A stretch of 64,000 bases of DNA from Spirosoma agri (lineage in GTDB: Bacteria; Bacteroidota; Bacteroidia; Cytophagales; Spirosomataceae), in the NCBI RefSeq assembly GCF_010747415.1, contig NZ_JAAGNZ010000002.1, positions 186,001 through 250,000 on the forward strand. The letters run 5' to 3'. The notes beneath the pieces are model-generated. The model did not search any database and was not told the origin of the DNA. It saw only the letters and a list, made by a program, of their open reading frames with translations. This document shows positions 18,567 through 27,296 of this stretch, piece after piece. Made by a program: the position numbers and the translations under genes. How positions within the stretch are numbered: position 1 is the stretch's first letter; every line of letters starts with the position of its first letter.

Positions 18567-19055
18567 TTAAATAGGTTCTACCAAAAACAGCGGCTGATCG
18601 TATTCTACCGGAGTAGCATTCTCAACAAGCACTTTTACGATCCGGCCAGATACCTCTGACTCGATTTCGTTGAACAGCTTCATCGCTTCGATAATGCAGA
18701 CCACTTTCCCTTCCGTCACGCTATCACCGATCTCAACGAACGAAGGCGTTTCGGGTGTAGACGACCGATAGAAGGTACCGATCATTGGTGATTTGATGGT
18801 AATATAATTCGACGTATCAGCTTTGGGAGTAGCAACAACCGCCGGAGCAGCTGCTGCAGTCTGTGGCGCTGGTGCGGGAGCTGCAGCTGTAGCGACAGGT
18901 GCCGGTGCTGGCGCAACTGGTGTGGGAGCAGCAACGGGAGCACCCGCACCGTACCGTTTTACGCTGATCTTGAGATCGGTCGTTTCAATATTTACCTCAT
19001 CCAAACCTGACTGAGAAATGAAATCGATGAGTTGTTGAATGTCTTGTGTGTTCAT
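18567..19055 (-). CDS. accB: Acetyl-CoA carboxylase biotin carboxyl carrier protein
   Basis: A 162-residue carrier protein whose biotin is carboxylated by AccC and used by the carboxyltransferase. The C-terminal biotinyl domain has IIEAMKLFNEIESEVSG, with the biotinylated Lys at residue 126. The N-terminal part (DIQQLIDFISQSGLDEVNIE) is joined through a long Ala-Pro-Val linker, residues about 35-75, which allows the biotin arm to swing between active sites. The length is usual. It is followed by accC after 94 bases holding a long hairpin. Confidence 0.97.
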   Translation of the reverse strand: MNTQDIQQLIDFISQSGLDEVNIETTDLKISVKRYGAGAPVAAPTPVAPAPAPVATAAAPAPAPQTAAAAPAVVATPKADTSNYITIKSPMIGTFYRSSTPETPSFVEIGDSVTEGKVVCIIEAMKLFNEIESEVSGRIVKVLVENATPVEYDQPLFLVEPI

Positions 19056-19158
19056 AGGTTTCGAATGCTGACCGGATCGCCGGAGCGGTGATGAGTACGA
19101 ATTGTGAATAGGTAAATGACAAGCTTCGTAGTGAACTCGTCATTCATCACTCAAAAAC

Positions 19159-19722
19159 TTATTTCACGCGTTCTACGTAGTCTCGTGTGCGGGTATCGAC
19201 CCGAATTTTTTCACCCGATTCAATGAAGAGAGGTACCATGATTTTAGCACCGGACTCCACTTCAACCCGCTTTTTGGGGCTATTGGCCGTGTCGCCCTTG
19301 ATACCGGGTTCAGCGTATGTCACTTCCAGCTCAACGAACGGTGGTAATTCGCACGTAAGCGGAACCTCCGTTTCGGCATTGATCAGAATCTCAACTTCCT
19401 GTCCTTCTTTCATCAGATCAGCGCCGTCAATGAGCTTGCCGTCGATATTTATCTGATCAAACGACTCCTGGTCCATAAAGTTATAGCCCGTTTCGTCTTT
19501 GTAAAGGTATTGAAATTTTCGGCGTTCCACCCGAACCGGATAGACCGTTACGCCCGAGTTGAACGTATTGTCGATCACCCGACCTGTTGTTAGGCTTTTC
19601 AGCTTGGTACGCACGAAAGCCGCACCTTTTCCGGGCTTAACGTGTTGAAAGTCAGTAATCTGAAAGAGATCGTTGTTGAAGCTCAAGACTAATCCGTTGC
19701 GGATGTCTGCGGTCGTTGCCAT
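19159..19722 (-). CDS. efp: Translation elongation factor P
   Basis: A 187-residue translation factor that rescues ribosomes stalled on polyproline. It has the KOW-like N-terminal domain and two OB domains. The loop that is modified in other bacteria reads KPGKG with Lys32 at the tip, so this is the lysine-type EF-P; no modification enzyme gene (EpmA/EpmB) is seen nearby. The start is ATG 19722 (MATTADIRNG); a longer frame to 19800 has no homology. The C-terminus IRVDTRTRDYVERVK is normal. It lies between fabH and accB on the same strand. Confidence 0.97.
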   Translation of the reverse strand: MATTADIRNGLVLSFNNDLFQITDFQHVKPGKGAAFVRTKLKSLTTGRVIDNTFNSGVTVYPVRVERRKFQYLYKDETGYNFMDQESFDQINIDGKLIDGADLMKEGQEVEILINAETEVPLTCELPPFVELEVTYAEPGIKGDTANSPKKRVEVESGAKIMVPLFIESGEKIRVDTRTRDYVERVK

Positions 19723-19809
19723 GTTGAAATTGTATGATGTAAAAGTATGATGTATGATAAAGTTGCAACAGGTGTTATCCCTACTTTTATCATAGATCAT
19801 CTGTGAAAA

Positions 19810-20793
19810 TTAATAGGCCCACTTCACGTAAGCGGCTCCCCAGGTAAATCCACCACCAAAAGCCGCCAATACAAGGTTGTCCCCTTTTTTTAACTGGGAC
19901 TCATAGTCAAACAGACAAAGCGGAATCGTGGCAGCGGTGGTGTTGCCGTATCGATGAATATTCATCATAACTTTGTCGGCCTCAATGCCCATGCGGTGCG
20001 CCGTGGCGTCGATGATCCGTTTATTGGCCTGGTGTGGTACTAACCAGGCTACATCGCTGCCCGCCAGGTTATTCCGCTCCATAATCTCCGCCGAGACATC
20101 GGCCATATTCTTAACCGCAAATTTAAACACAGCGGGACCGTCCTGATAAACGTAATGCGAGCGTTTCTCGACCGTTTCGTGCGTGGGTGGGTACCGGCTG
20201 CCGCCTGCTTTCTGATACAAATGGTTTTGCCCAACGCCATCCGATTTGATGATCGAATCGAGGATGCCTAATCCGTCTTCATTCGGTTCAAGCATAACGG
20301 CACCGGCTCCATCGCCGAACAGAACGCAGGTAGCGCGATCGGTATAGTCGATAATGGCCGACATCTTGTCTGCACCGACAATAACTATTTTCTTGTACTT
20401 ACCGGTTTCAATAAACTGCGAACCAATGGTCAGGGCATACACAAAGCCTGAGCAGGCGGCCTGAATATCGAAACTGCCAATATTGCGGATACCAACCATG
20501 TCGCAGATCAGGTTTGCCGTCCCCGGAAACACGTAGTCTGGGGTGGTGGTGGCACAGATGAGCAGATCGACTTCTTCGGGTTTGATACTTAATTTTTCGA
20601 GCAAACCTGCCACGGCTTTTGCCCCCATATGCGACGAGCCCATACCCTCGCCCTTCAGAATGTGCCGCTCCTTAATGCCCGTACGGCTTGTAATCCATTC
20701 ATCGTTTGTATCAACCATGCGCTCCAGTTCGGCGTTGGTCAGCACATAGTCGGGAACATAGCCGTAGACTCCTGTTATGGCAGCTTTACTCAT
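19810..20793 (-). CDS. fabH: 3-oxoacyl-ACP synthase III (KASIII)
   Basis: A 327-residue condensing enzyme that starts fatty acid synthesis from acyl-CoA and malonyl-ACP. The catalytic triad is visible: Cys114 in [13 protein letters not shown], His in [11 protein letters not shown] and Asn in [12 protein letters not shown]. The N-terminal [10 protein letters not shown] and C-terminal [17 protein letters not shown] are typical. It follows plsX and precedes efp. The interval to plsX (about 100 bases) contains short repeated words forming an imperfect hairpin. Branched or straight-chain primer preference cannot be told from sequence alone. Confidence 0.97.
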   Translation of the reverse strand: MSKAAITGVYGYVPDYVLTNAELERMVDTNDEWITSRTGIKERHILKGEGMGSSHMGAKAVAGLLEKLSIKPEEVDLLICATTTPDYVFPGTANLICDMVGIRNIGSFDIQAACSGFVYALTIGSQFIETGKYKKIVIVGADKMSAIIDYTDRATCVLFGDGAGAVMLEPNEDGLGILDSIIKSDGVGQNHLYQKAGGSRYPPTHETVEKRSHYVYQDGPAVFKFAVKNMADVSAEIMERNNLAGSDVAWLVPHQANKRIIDATAHRMGIEADKVMMNIHRYGNTTAATIPLCLFDYESQLKKGDNLVLAAFGGGFTWGAAYVKWAY

Positions 20794-20893
20794 AAGTCGG
20801 TAGTAAGAAAAGTGTGCGGTTTACAGTTTCCGGTTTATTTACCTGCCATTAAGAAAACTGTAGACCAAAACCAATACGGCGGACCGTTGTAAA

Positions 20894-21835
20894 CTAACTG
20901 AGAGCCTGTGCAATCTTTGTATACGCGTCGGATTCTACCTGTCGGATGGCCAGACCAATCATGTTTTTGATGGCCAATGGCGACGAAATGCCGTGAGCAA
21001 TGATTACGTTGCCATTAACGCCCAGAATGGGACTGCCGCCAACAGATTCGTAATTCGTTTTGTCCAGAAATCCATCACGAATACCCCGCTCGGCGGCCAT
21101 CGTATAGAACGACTCACCCAGTTTGAACATCGTGTTACCCGTGAAGCCATCCGTGACAATGACATCTGCTTTTCCGGCGAAGAAATCTCCACCCTCAATG
21201 TTGCCAACGAAATTGATTTTACGACTGTCTTTGAGCAACTGATGCGCAGCCTGAGCTACCAGCGATCCTTTCTGCTCTTCAGTGCCGATATTCATCAGTG
21301 CCACTCGCGGGCGTTCGATGCCAAAGGTGTATTGGGCATAAATAGAGCCGACCTCGCCGAATTGGGCCAGCATCTCAGGTTTACAGTCAGCATTGGCACC
21401 AATGTCAAGCATAACGGCGTAACCGCCCGTAATTTGTGGTACAAAACCAGCTATACAAGGCCGTAGAATGCCCTCGATGGATTTGATGCTGAATAAGGCA
21501 CCAACGTGCATGGCTCCCGTATTTCCAGCGCTACAGAACGCATTGACCTGACCGTCTTTCAAAAGCTTAAACCCAACTCCGATGCTGGAATTGGGTTTTT
21601 GGGAGAGCGCTTTGGTTGGGTGCTCACTCATTTCTATGACGTCATCAGCGTTGACCAATTCAACATTGGCAACGGCCTCTGCACCGTGTTTGCGGATTAA
21701 TTCCTGCACAAGGGACTGCTTGCCTATCAGCACGATAGTTACGTTTTCCGGCAATTCAGCAGCGGCCATCATAACCCCTTCTACAATTGCCTCGGGAGCG
21801 AAATCGCCACCCATTGCGTCCACTGCAATTTTCAT
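20894..21835 (-). CDS. plsX: Phosphate acyltransferase PlsX
   Basis: A 313-residue soluble enzyme that makes acyl-phosphate from acyl-ACP for phospholipid synthesis. It begins with the hallmark [20 protein letters not shown] and contains [14 protein letters not shown] and [15 protein letters not shown]. Length is normal for the family (about 310-350). The usual neighbours rpmF upstream and fabH downstream are present, as in most bacteria. A terminator-like hairpin after rpmF suggests that plsX can be transcribed from its own promoter in the 144-base gap, though no clear TAnnTTTG is seen there. Confidence 0.97.
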   Translation of the reverse strand: MKIAVDAMGGDFAPEAIVEGVMMAAAELPENVTIVLIGKQSLVQELIRKHGAEAVANVELVNADDVIEMSEHPTKALSQKPNSSIGVGFKLLKDGQVNAFCSAGNTGAMHVGALFSIKSIEGILRPCIAGFVPQITGGYAVMLDIGANADCKPEMLAQFGEVGSIYAQYTFGIERPRVALMNIGTEEQKGSLVAQAAHQLLKDSRKINFVGNIEGGDFFAGKADVIVTDGFTGNTMFKLGESFYTMAAERGIRDGFLDKTNYESVGGSPILGVNGNVIIAHGISSPLAIKNMIGLAIRQVESDAYTKIAQALS

Positions 21836-21912
21836 TGACTCCGTTTGTTCAATACCTCCCAGCTAAACTGGCTTGCAAAAAATATGCGTAAAAATAGGGA
21901 GGTGGCGGGCAA

Positions 21913-21965
21913 TAAAAAAGTATTTCGCGTTCATCTTCAGGAAGACGTCAGCGAAATACTCTTTA
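21913..21965 (-). terminator. Terminator after rpmF
   Basis: Arms AGTATTTCGC (21919-21928) and GCGAAATACT (21951-21960) pair exactly, with a smaller TCTTC/GAAGA hairpin inside. On the minus strand a six-T run follows the stem. It sits between rpmF and plsX and would reduce read-through. Confidence 0.8.
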
Positions 21966-21979
21966 TAACTGAATGACAA

Positions 21980-22174
21980 TTAGGCTGTTTTAGCGTAATT
22001 CTCAATGATAATTTGTCCTTTGTAAAATAAGTTGCCCTCGAAAACGTGGGCATGGTGCCGCTCATGGACTTCGCCGGTTTGGGCATCAGTCGAGAGGGTT
22101 ACGGCCGTAGCCTTGTAGTGCGTTCTGCGCTTATCGCGCCGGGTGCTGGAGTGGCGTCGTTTGGGGTGTGCCAT
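21980..22174 (-). CDS. rpmF: 50S ribosomal protein L32 (cysteine-free form)
   Basis: A 64-residue ribosomal protein. The N-terminal [20 protein letters not shown] is the typical L32 RNA-binding start. The second half has no cysteines at all, so the zinc ribbon (four Cys) of many L32 proteins is missing; this is a zinc-independent form. It sits in the conserved order DUF177-rpmF-plsX. A terminator follows. Confidence 0.95.
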   Translation of the reverse strand: MAHPKRRHSSTRRDKRRTHYKATAVTLSTDAQTGEVHERHHAHVFEGNLFYKGQIIIENYAKTA

Positions 22175-22275
22175 TTTGTTTAGTTATAAAGTTGTCTAGT
22201 TGCTCTAGCTGTAAAGTTGACAATTGCGGTTGTTATCGTGCTGATAAGGCGGCAACGGCCAGTTCTACGGTCAAA

Positions 22276-22818
22276 TTAATTATCATTCAATTTACGAAGG
22301 GCCGCCCAGCGCGGGTCTATCGGCGGCTGGTTGTTTTCGTCAGTCATTTCATCATCAGAGCGGTAGATTAATTTACCATTCTGCTCATCGTCGCTACCGT
22401 CATCCTCATCCCGAAAACGGGGATGCAACCGTTTCATTGGCAGCGACAGGATGATGAACTCGAAGATGTAACGGGCAACATTGATTGTCGCCGTGTTACG
22501 TTCAATAAGTTCGATTTCATCGCTCAACTCCTCATTATGATCACCGAACTTAAGCAGCATCGTCTGCTGCGTGTCGACCAGCTCATCGTACTCATCGAGG
22601 CTCCGGTCGCAGGTTTGCTCAACAGTGCCCGTGATGTGAAGATCCAGCCGGATCATCGTCTCCGACTTATCCAGAATGAGGTGCGTCTGAACGTTGCCTT
22701 TCGGAATCAGGTCCTGGTCCAGCGCAGCAAAAAACGCGTCGTCCGACGTGAAGTCGTACTCGTATCGTTTCTTTTCAAGACCGACAATGTTGATGTCGTA
22801 TGCGCGTAATGTGTTCAC
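22276..22818 (-). CDS. DUF177 (YceD-like) domain protein
   Basis: A 180-residue protein of the YceD family, thought to take part in 23S rRNA or ribosome assembly and almost always encoded just before rpmF, as here. I place the start at GTG 22818 because AGGAG sits 9 bases upstream and the conserved part begins there (NTLRAYDINIVGLEKKRYEY). A longer frame exists to 23046 but would overlap the divergent transporter gene. A conserved Cys (EQTCDRSLDEYD) is seen where the family usually has CxRCL. The C-terminus ends in the common PIDPRWAALRKL motif. Confidence 0.88.
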   Translation of the reverse strand: MNTLRAYDINIVGLEKKRYEYDFTSDDAFFAALDQDLIPKGNVQTHLILDKSETMIRLDLHITGTVEQTCDRSLDEYDELVDTQQTMLLKFGDHNEELSDEIELIERNTATINVARYIFEFIILSLPMKRLHPRFRDEDDGSDDEQNGKLIYRSDDEMTDENNQPPIDPRWAALRKLNDN

Positions 22819-22954
22819 CTCGTATCTCCTCCGCTCCGGTGGCCCGGTCCAAAAATAAGACCGCAAAGGTACGAAACGTTTGTTAATCAGGAAAGTGGTA
22901 TACTGAAAAAAGGTTGACAGTTTAACCGAAAGACCTGGATTTTCGGAGATTTGG

Positions 22955-23881
22955 GTGTATATTCTCCTGATTGCCGCCGAATATGCTATGTTACTTACCG
23001 TTGTTACCGTCACTACGTTCGCCGTCCTGATCCGAATTGTGGCCAATCCGCTGTCGAATGTGTTTCAGAAACAGCTCACTCATCGGGCTGCGGATCCCCT
23101 GTTTGTCATATCAGCTACGTATGGCTTTCTGGCGCTGGTTTGTCTGGCGTTCTGGTCACAGCTTCGCTTCGCCGGGCTACCGGTCGCGTTCTGGTCGTGT
23201 ATGCTGGTGGTGGGGCTGTTTGCCATGATCGGTAACGTATTTCTGGTCAAGGCGCTTCATCTCGGCGATCTGTCGGTATTGGGACCGATCAATGCCTATA
23301 AATCGGTGGTGGGGCTTATCGTCGGTATCTTTTTGCTGAACGAGATTCCGCGCTGGTGGGGACTGGTGGGTGTTCTACTGATCGTGGTGGGGAGCTATGT
23401 GGTACTGGCTACGAAGCAACCGCAAACGGGCTTCTCCTGGCGCCTGTTCCAGCGTCCCGAAGTCAGACTAAGGCTGGCCGCGCTCGTATTTTCCGCCATC
23501 GACGGTGCTTTCCTAAAAAAAGCCATTGTGCTGTCAACGCCAACCATTGCGTTCTTTTACTGGTGCTTGTTTGGCTTCGGATTTACGATCATCTGGATAG
23601 GGTTTACCCGTCGGGAACGCTGGCGGGAACAGGCAACGCTGCTGGTTTCGCAGAAAAGCACGTACTTCGCTCTATTCCTGACCGTTGGTGTTACGCAGGT
23701 AGCGAGTAACATCGCGCTGGCGGGTATGCAGGTGGGTTATGCGCTCGCCCTGTTCCAGACGTCGGCGTTGGTAAGCGTGCTGTTCGGATACCAGTTCTTC
23801 AACGAAAAAGGGATCCTTCGTAAGCTCATCGGGGCGGGTATTATGGTGGCCGGAGCCGTGATGATCACTGTTCTTGGCTAA
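22955..23881 (+). CDS. EamA/DMT-superfamily transporter
   Basis: A 308-residue integral membrane protein with ten predicted helices in two EamA repeats, of the drug/metabolite transporter superfamily. The end of the first repeat reads VVGLIVGIFLLNEIPRWWG, which is the family hallmark, and the second ends VSVLFGYQFFNEKGILRKLIG. Substrate unknown. The start is probably GTG 22955, six bases after GGAG; ATG 22988 is an alternative without a ribosome site. It is divergent from DUF177, with 136 bases between the two starts. Confidence 0.85.
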   Translation: MYILLIAAEYAMLLTVVTVTTFAVLIRIVANPLSNVFQKQLTHRAADPLFVISATYGFLALVCLAFWSQLRFAGLPVAFWSCMLVVGLFAMIGNVFLVKALHLGDLSVLGPINAYKSVVGLIVGIFLLNEIPRWWGLVGVLLIVVGSYVVLATKQPQTGFSWRLFQRPEVRLRLAALVFSAIDGAFLKKAIVLSTPTIAFFYWCLFGFGFTIIWIGFTRRERWREQATLLVSQKSTYFALFLTVGVTQVASNIALAGMQVGYALALFQTSALVSVLFGYQFFNEKGILRKLIGAGIMVAGAVMITVLG

Positions 23882-23961
23882 ACATCCCGTTGAAAACCGG
23901 GTTATAAAGCCTAAGTTTATTGTCTGTTGTCAATCATACCTCACAAAACTACATTGCTGTT

Positions 23962-24171
23962 ATGACTCAATACAAACTTGTCGAGAAACACGACATCGAA
24001 CACCACAACGAGTATTACGAATTGAGAATTACGCAGGATAATGATCATCCCGAAAGTTTGTTCTTTACGACGAACGAGGAAAATCTGGAAGACGTTGCCA
24101 CCGACATCATCTACGAACACAAACCCGGTGTAAAGCACTGGACCGTGATTCCGCACCGCAAAGACAGTTAA
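23962..24171 (+). CDS. Small hypothetical protein (69 residues)
   Basis: A 69-residue acidic soluble protein beginning MTQYKLVEKHDIEHHNEYYE, with no recognisable catalytic motif. It has a beta-rich first half and ends VKHWTVIPHRKDS. I use ATG 23962; an upstream start at 23920 is possible. It precedes the nicotinamidase-like gene by 22 bases on the same strand and could be co-transcribed. Function unknown. Confidence 0.6.
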   Translation: MTQYKLVEKHDIEHHNEYYELRITQDNDHPESLFFTTNEENLEDVATDIIYEHKPGVKHWTVIPHRKDS

Positions 24172-24193
24172 TTCAGGCAAGAATTCCGGACTT

Positions 24194-24979
24194 GTGACAA
24201 ACGCTTTTTTAATCATCGACACACAGTTCGATTTCTGTCATCCCGACGGTGCTTTGTTTGTGCCGGGGGCCGAGCAGGACGTTGATCGCATGGCGGCCCT
24301 GATTCGCCAACATACCAACAAGATCGATCATATTATCGTAACGCTCGATACGCATCACCTGATCGACATTGCTCATCCGTTGTTCTGGCAGGATGAGAAC
24401 GGACAACATCCCGATCCTTTTACCCGAATTTCTGCCGCTGACGTAGATGCGGGGCGCTGGGTGCCCTGCTTTGCGGGTGAAAAGGCACGGCAGTATGTGC
24501 ATGAGCTGGAATCGAGTGGGCAGTTTCAGCATTTCATTTGGCCTGAGCATTGCCTGATCGGTTCTCGTGGAGCCGCTTTGCACGATACACTGCTTGACGC
24601 GTTGAAAGACTGGACACGGCAACGCGAACGCGATTATGTAGCTGTTCAGAAAGGACTTCACCCCTTGTCCGAGCATTTTGGCATCTTCCGGGCGCAGGTT
24701 TCGGATCCGGCTGTTCCCGAGTCGCAACTTAACACGGCCCTGATTGCCGATCTGGACCGGTTCGACACGGTTTACCTGATGGGTGAGGCCAAGTCACACT
24801 GCGTTGCCAACAGCCTGAAACAGATGCTGGACTTTGCACCGGAACTTGTGCCAAAGGTTGTGGTCGTGACGGATTGCATGTCGGATGTGACCGGTCTGGG
24901 CTATCTGGCCGATCAAATTTATGCCGAAGCGCGCAGCCGGAATGTGCGTTTTTTGGAATCAGACGCAATTTTTGGTTGA
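24194..24979 (+). CDS. Isochorismatase-fold cysteine hydrolase, nicotinamidase-like
   Basis: A 261-residue hydrolase of the isochorismatase/nicotinamidase fold. The catalytic triad can be followed: Asp in FLIIDTQFDF (residues 8-13), Lys in VQKGLHPLSEHFG, and Cys in MGEAKSHCVANSLKQM. A metal-site DxH occurs in TLDTHHLIDIAHPLFW. It is somewhat longer than E. coli PncA (213) and lacks the exact PncA signature, so the substrate could be nicotinamide or another amide. It starts at GTG 24194. The LON-domain gene follows 22 bases after its stop. Confidence 0.8.
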   Translation: MTNAFLIIDTQFDFCHPDGALFVPGAEQDVDRMAALIRQHTNKIDHIIVTLDTHHLIDIAHPLFWQDENGQHPDPFTRISAADVDAGRWVPCFAGEKARQYVHELESSGQFQHFIWPEHCLIGSRGAALHDTLLDALKDWTRQRERDYVAVQKGLHPLSEHFGIFRAQVSDPAVPESQLNTALIADLDRFDTVYLMGEAKSHCVANSLKQMLDFAPELVPKVVVVTDCMSDVTGLGYLADQIYAEARSRNVRFLESDAIFG

Positions 24980-25001
24980 AAACCCGTACCTTATCGGCGT
25001 T

Positions 25002-25631
25002 ATGGAAAAGACGTTACCGCTGTTTCCGCTGAATCTGATTGTATATCCGGGCGAAGATTTAAATCTGCATATCTTCGAACCCCGTTATCGCCAGCTCATC
25101 AGCGAATGCCTGGAAGAAGAACGTACGTTCGGTATTCCAGCCTTTATCAATAATAAACTACCCGGTTATGGCACGGAAATGCACGTGACAACCCTGCATA
25201 AACGCTATAACGACGGGCGGATGGATATTAAATCGAAAGGACTCAAGGTCTTTCGGCTGGTCAACTTCGAGAATCCCGTTGCCGGCAAGCTCTATGCTGG
25301 TGGAGAGGTAGAGTTGGTTGAACCGGGCGATGGGTTTAGCGCACACGCCATGCCCCTGAAAGAGCGATTGGAACAGCTGTACGAATTACTACAGATCGAG
25401 AACGACTATGACCCGGCCAGCGCGAATTTCTCGTATAAAGTCGCTCACAAAGTTGGCTTATCGGTCGAGCAGGAGTACGAGCTGCTGACGCTTGAGACCG
25501 AGGCTGAACGGCAGCTCTTTCTAATTCAGCACCTCAACACGGTTCTGCCCGTAGTGTCCGATATGGAGCGTACCAAACAGCGTATTCGCATGAATGGCCA
25601 CTTCAAAAACCTCGACCCGCTCAATTTTTGA
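25002..25631 (+). CDS. LON peptidase substrate-binding domain protein
   Basis: A 209-residue protein made only of the LON N-terminal (substrate-binding) domain, without ATPase or protease parts. It opens LPLFPLNLIVYPGEDLNLHIFEPRYRQLISECL, the typical PUA-like start. The C-terminal helical part has SVEQEYELLTLETEAERQLF and VLPVVSDMERTKQRIRMNGHFKNL. ATG 25002 fits the homology; the frame extends upstream over the previous gene. The physiological role of these stand-alone domains is unknown. It follows the nicotinamidase-like gene in a probable operon. Confidence 0.88.
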   Translation: MEKTLPLFPLNLIVYPGEDLNLHIFEPRYRQLISECLEEERTFGIPAFINNKLPGYGTEMHVTTLHKRYNDGRMDIKSKGLKVFRLVNFENPVAGKLYAGGEVELVEPGDGFSAHAMPLKERLEQLYELLQIENDYDPASANFSYKVAHKVGLSVEQEYELLTLETEAERQLFLIQHLNTVLPVVSDMERTKQRIRMNGHFKNLDPLNF

Positions 25632-25673
25632 CGTGGCTTGATGGTGTCAAGTTCGGTAACCTGACACCATCTG

Positions 25674-26354
25674 TTATAACAACTTCATTGTCTCGTAATC
25701 GCCGATATGTTGCAGGTAGAGAAAATTAAGTAGTAAACCGTTTACGTTTGTAACGAGCTTATGTGACTCGGGTAAGGTAGCGACAACACTCGTTATGCGC
25801 TCGAACTCGGCTTCGCTGCCCATACTTTTGAGGTGAAAAGCCATAATGTCGTCGCGCGACATTTCTTTCTCGATATAGAAAAAGTGCATGCCCTCGTCGC
25901 TGGTGCCGGTGCTTGGATGCCAGACTTTGGCGTTGAGCTTAGTCAGTTCGGCTGCGGTAACGCTCAGGCCAATCTCTTCCTCAAGTTCGCGCGCGGCAAC
26001 ATCGCTGGGGTCGTCGCTGGCGTCAACCATTCCGGCCGGATGCTCATACGTTTGTGATCCGTCGGCAATGCGCCGTTGCTTCACCAGTACGACAAATTTC
26101 TGTTTTGTCTCCTTGTCGATCAGGCAAACCAGCATTGAAACGGCGTGACCTTTCAGAAAAAGGGCGGGCGGGATCTTGTCGCCTTCCGGTGTATCGGCAT
26201 CCACTTCGAGCATGGCAAACAAGATTTCGCCATTATGCCGTCGCCGAATGTAAAAATCGTTGATCGCGTTGATCGTAAGCCCATTGCTCTCCGCCTGACT
26301 TTTCCAGTACTTAAATTTCGGCGCGTCCTGAAGAGCCTCTTCGTGTTTACTCAT
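25674..26354 (-). CDS. NUDIX hydrolase, ADP-sugar pyrophosphatase-like
   Basis: A 226-residue NUDIX protein with an N-terminal extension of about 60 residues, as in ADP-ribose and ADP-sugar pyrophosphatases. The active-site box reads GMVDASDDPSDVAARELEEE, then IGL. The REL-EEE part that binds metal is intact. The first Glu of the consensus (G-x5-E) appears as Asp. It begins just 7 bases after the stop of the phosphodiester glycosidase gene and is likely co-transcribed with it. Substrate uncertain. Confidence 0.85.
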   Translation of the reverse strand: MSKHEEALQDAPKFKYWKSQAESNGLTINAINDFYIRRRHNGEILFAMLEVDADTPEGDKIPPALFLKGHAVSMLVCLIDKETKQKFVVLVKQRRIADGSQTYEHPAGMVDASDDPSDVAARELEEEIGLSVTAAELTKLNAKVWHPSTGTSDEGMHFFYIEKEMSRDDIMAFHLKSMGSEAEFERITSVVATLPESHKLVTNVNGLLLNFLYLQHIGDYETMKLL

Positions 26355-26361
26355 AGTTGGT

Positions 26362-27219
26362 TTATCGAATCAAAATAACGTTGCTAACCGGTCGTTCGCC
26401 GGTATGAATCCATTGCTTGCTGTCGGACGGGTAATTTACGACGCCATTACTGCCCTGCCCAACGGTACTTATCCAAAGGGTCGTTGAGCCACCTCCGTCA
26501 AGGTTGATGGCATCACGGCAGCCGAGCCAACGCATCAAATCGGTCAGTTCGTGTAGATTCATACCCTGCGCATTGGCATGGCGACCGTCAACCGTGGCCA
26601 GCAGGACCCGCTTGCCGGGTCCTACACAAAGACAAGTGCGTGGATGGCGATTATCGTTAAAGGCGTTTTTCAGCAGCGGGTGCGGTTTTTCGTTCCGAAG
26701 CAGGAGCGGTCCCGTTGTCATCACGTTCGCTGCGGTTAGCTGACGGTCCCAGCCGGGTTGATTCCCACCGAAGACCACACTCACCTTGTTTCGGTCAATC
26801 ACGATGGCTGCCTGCTGATGTTCAACCATCGTTTTACCCGACAGGCGCGTCGTGTCCATCACCCGACCATCGATTCTGATCAGATCGACCGAGCCGCCTT
26901 TCTTCGTATCGAAGAATGTGCCGTTCAGGGTAAGCAGCGCCTTAAATTTTTGCCCGAACCAACTCGTTGGTTTCAAGCTGTCGCCCGCCGACGCAAAAGC
27001 TATTGTTGGCCGTCTCCGTCGGTTTTTGAGGACGATCAGATTTACGTTCTGCTTCGCGTTAAACAGGCTATCAAAATGTGCTTCCTGCCAGACAACGTGC
27101 CGATCGACGCGCGTGTTTCGCCAAGCTGCGTTTTTGACCTGTAGCGAATCTGTTACCGACTGCGCGTGAATGGTAAACGAGCTTAGTGCCCCAACTAGAA
27201 GAAAGAAACTGACTTTCAT
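26362..27219 (-). CDS. Secreted phosphodiester glycosidase (NAGPA/DUF2233 domain)
   Basis: A 285-residue exported protein. A signal peptide ends near residue 19 (ALSSFTIHAQ). The rest is the domain shared with human uncovering enzyme NAGPA, which removes a GlcNAc attached through phosphate. The hallmark is LGCRDAINLDGGGSTTLWI, and a second conserved piece is NGTFFDTKKGGSVDLIRIDG. It probably acts on extracellular phosphodiester-linked sugars. The NUDIX gene follows immediately. An imperfect word-repeat hairpin lies upstream, between it and the S9 peptidase. Confidence 0.85.
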   Translation of the reverse strand: MKVSFFLLVGALSSFTIHAQSVTDSLQVKNAAWRNTRVDRHVVWQEAHFDSLFNAKQNVNLIVLKNRRRRPTIAFASAGDSLKPTSWFGQKFKALLTLNGTFFDTKKGGSVDLIRIDGRVMDTTRLSGKTMVEHQQAAIVIDRNKVSVVFGGNQPGWDRQLTAANVMTTGPLLLRNEKPHPLLKNAFNDNRHPRTCLCVGPGKRVLLATVDGRHANAQGMNLHELTDLMRWLGCRDAINLDGGGSTTLWISTVGQGSNGVVNYPSDSKQWIHTGERPVSNVILIR

Positions 27220-27229
27220 ACGTGTTCAA

Positions 27230-27296
27230 ATGCAGTAGGGAGTAGTGCGGACGGTCGGCCGTTGCCGTGGAAATCTGCCCTACTCCCGGCTGTTGT
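27230..27296. repeat. Imperfect inverted repeat made of GTAGGGAGTAG words
   Basis: The left side GCAGTAGGGAGTAG and the right side CTGCCCTACTCCC can pair in two registers of 7-8 bases, because each arm repeats the same short word. It fills the 77-base interval after the S9 peptidase stop on the minus strand. Confidence 0.55.

Noticed and set aside
22819..23046. N-terminal extension of the DUF177 protein
   Set aside because: The conserved region begins at the GTG at 22818 with AGGAG upstream; the extension overlaps the divergent transporter gene and has no homology.
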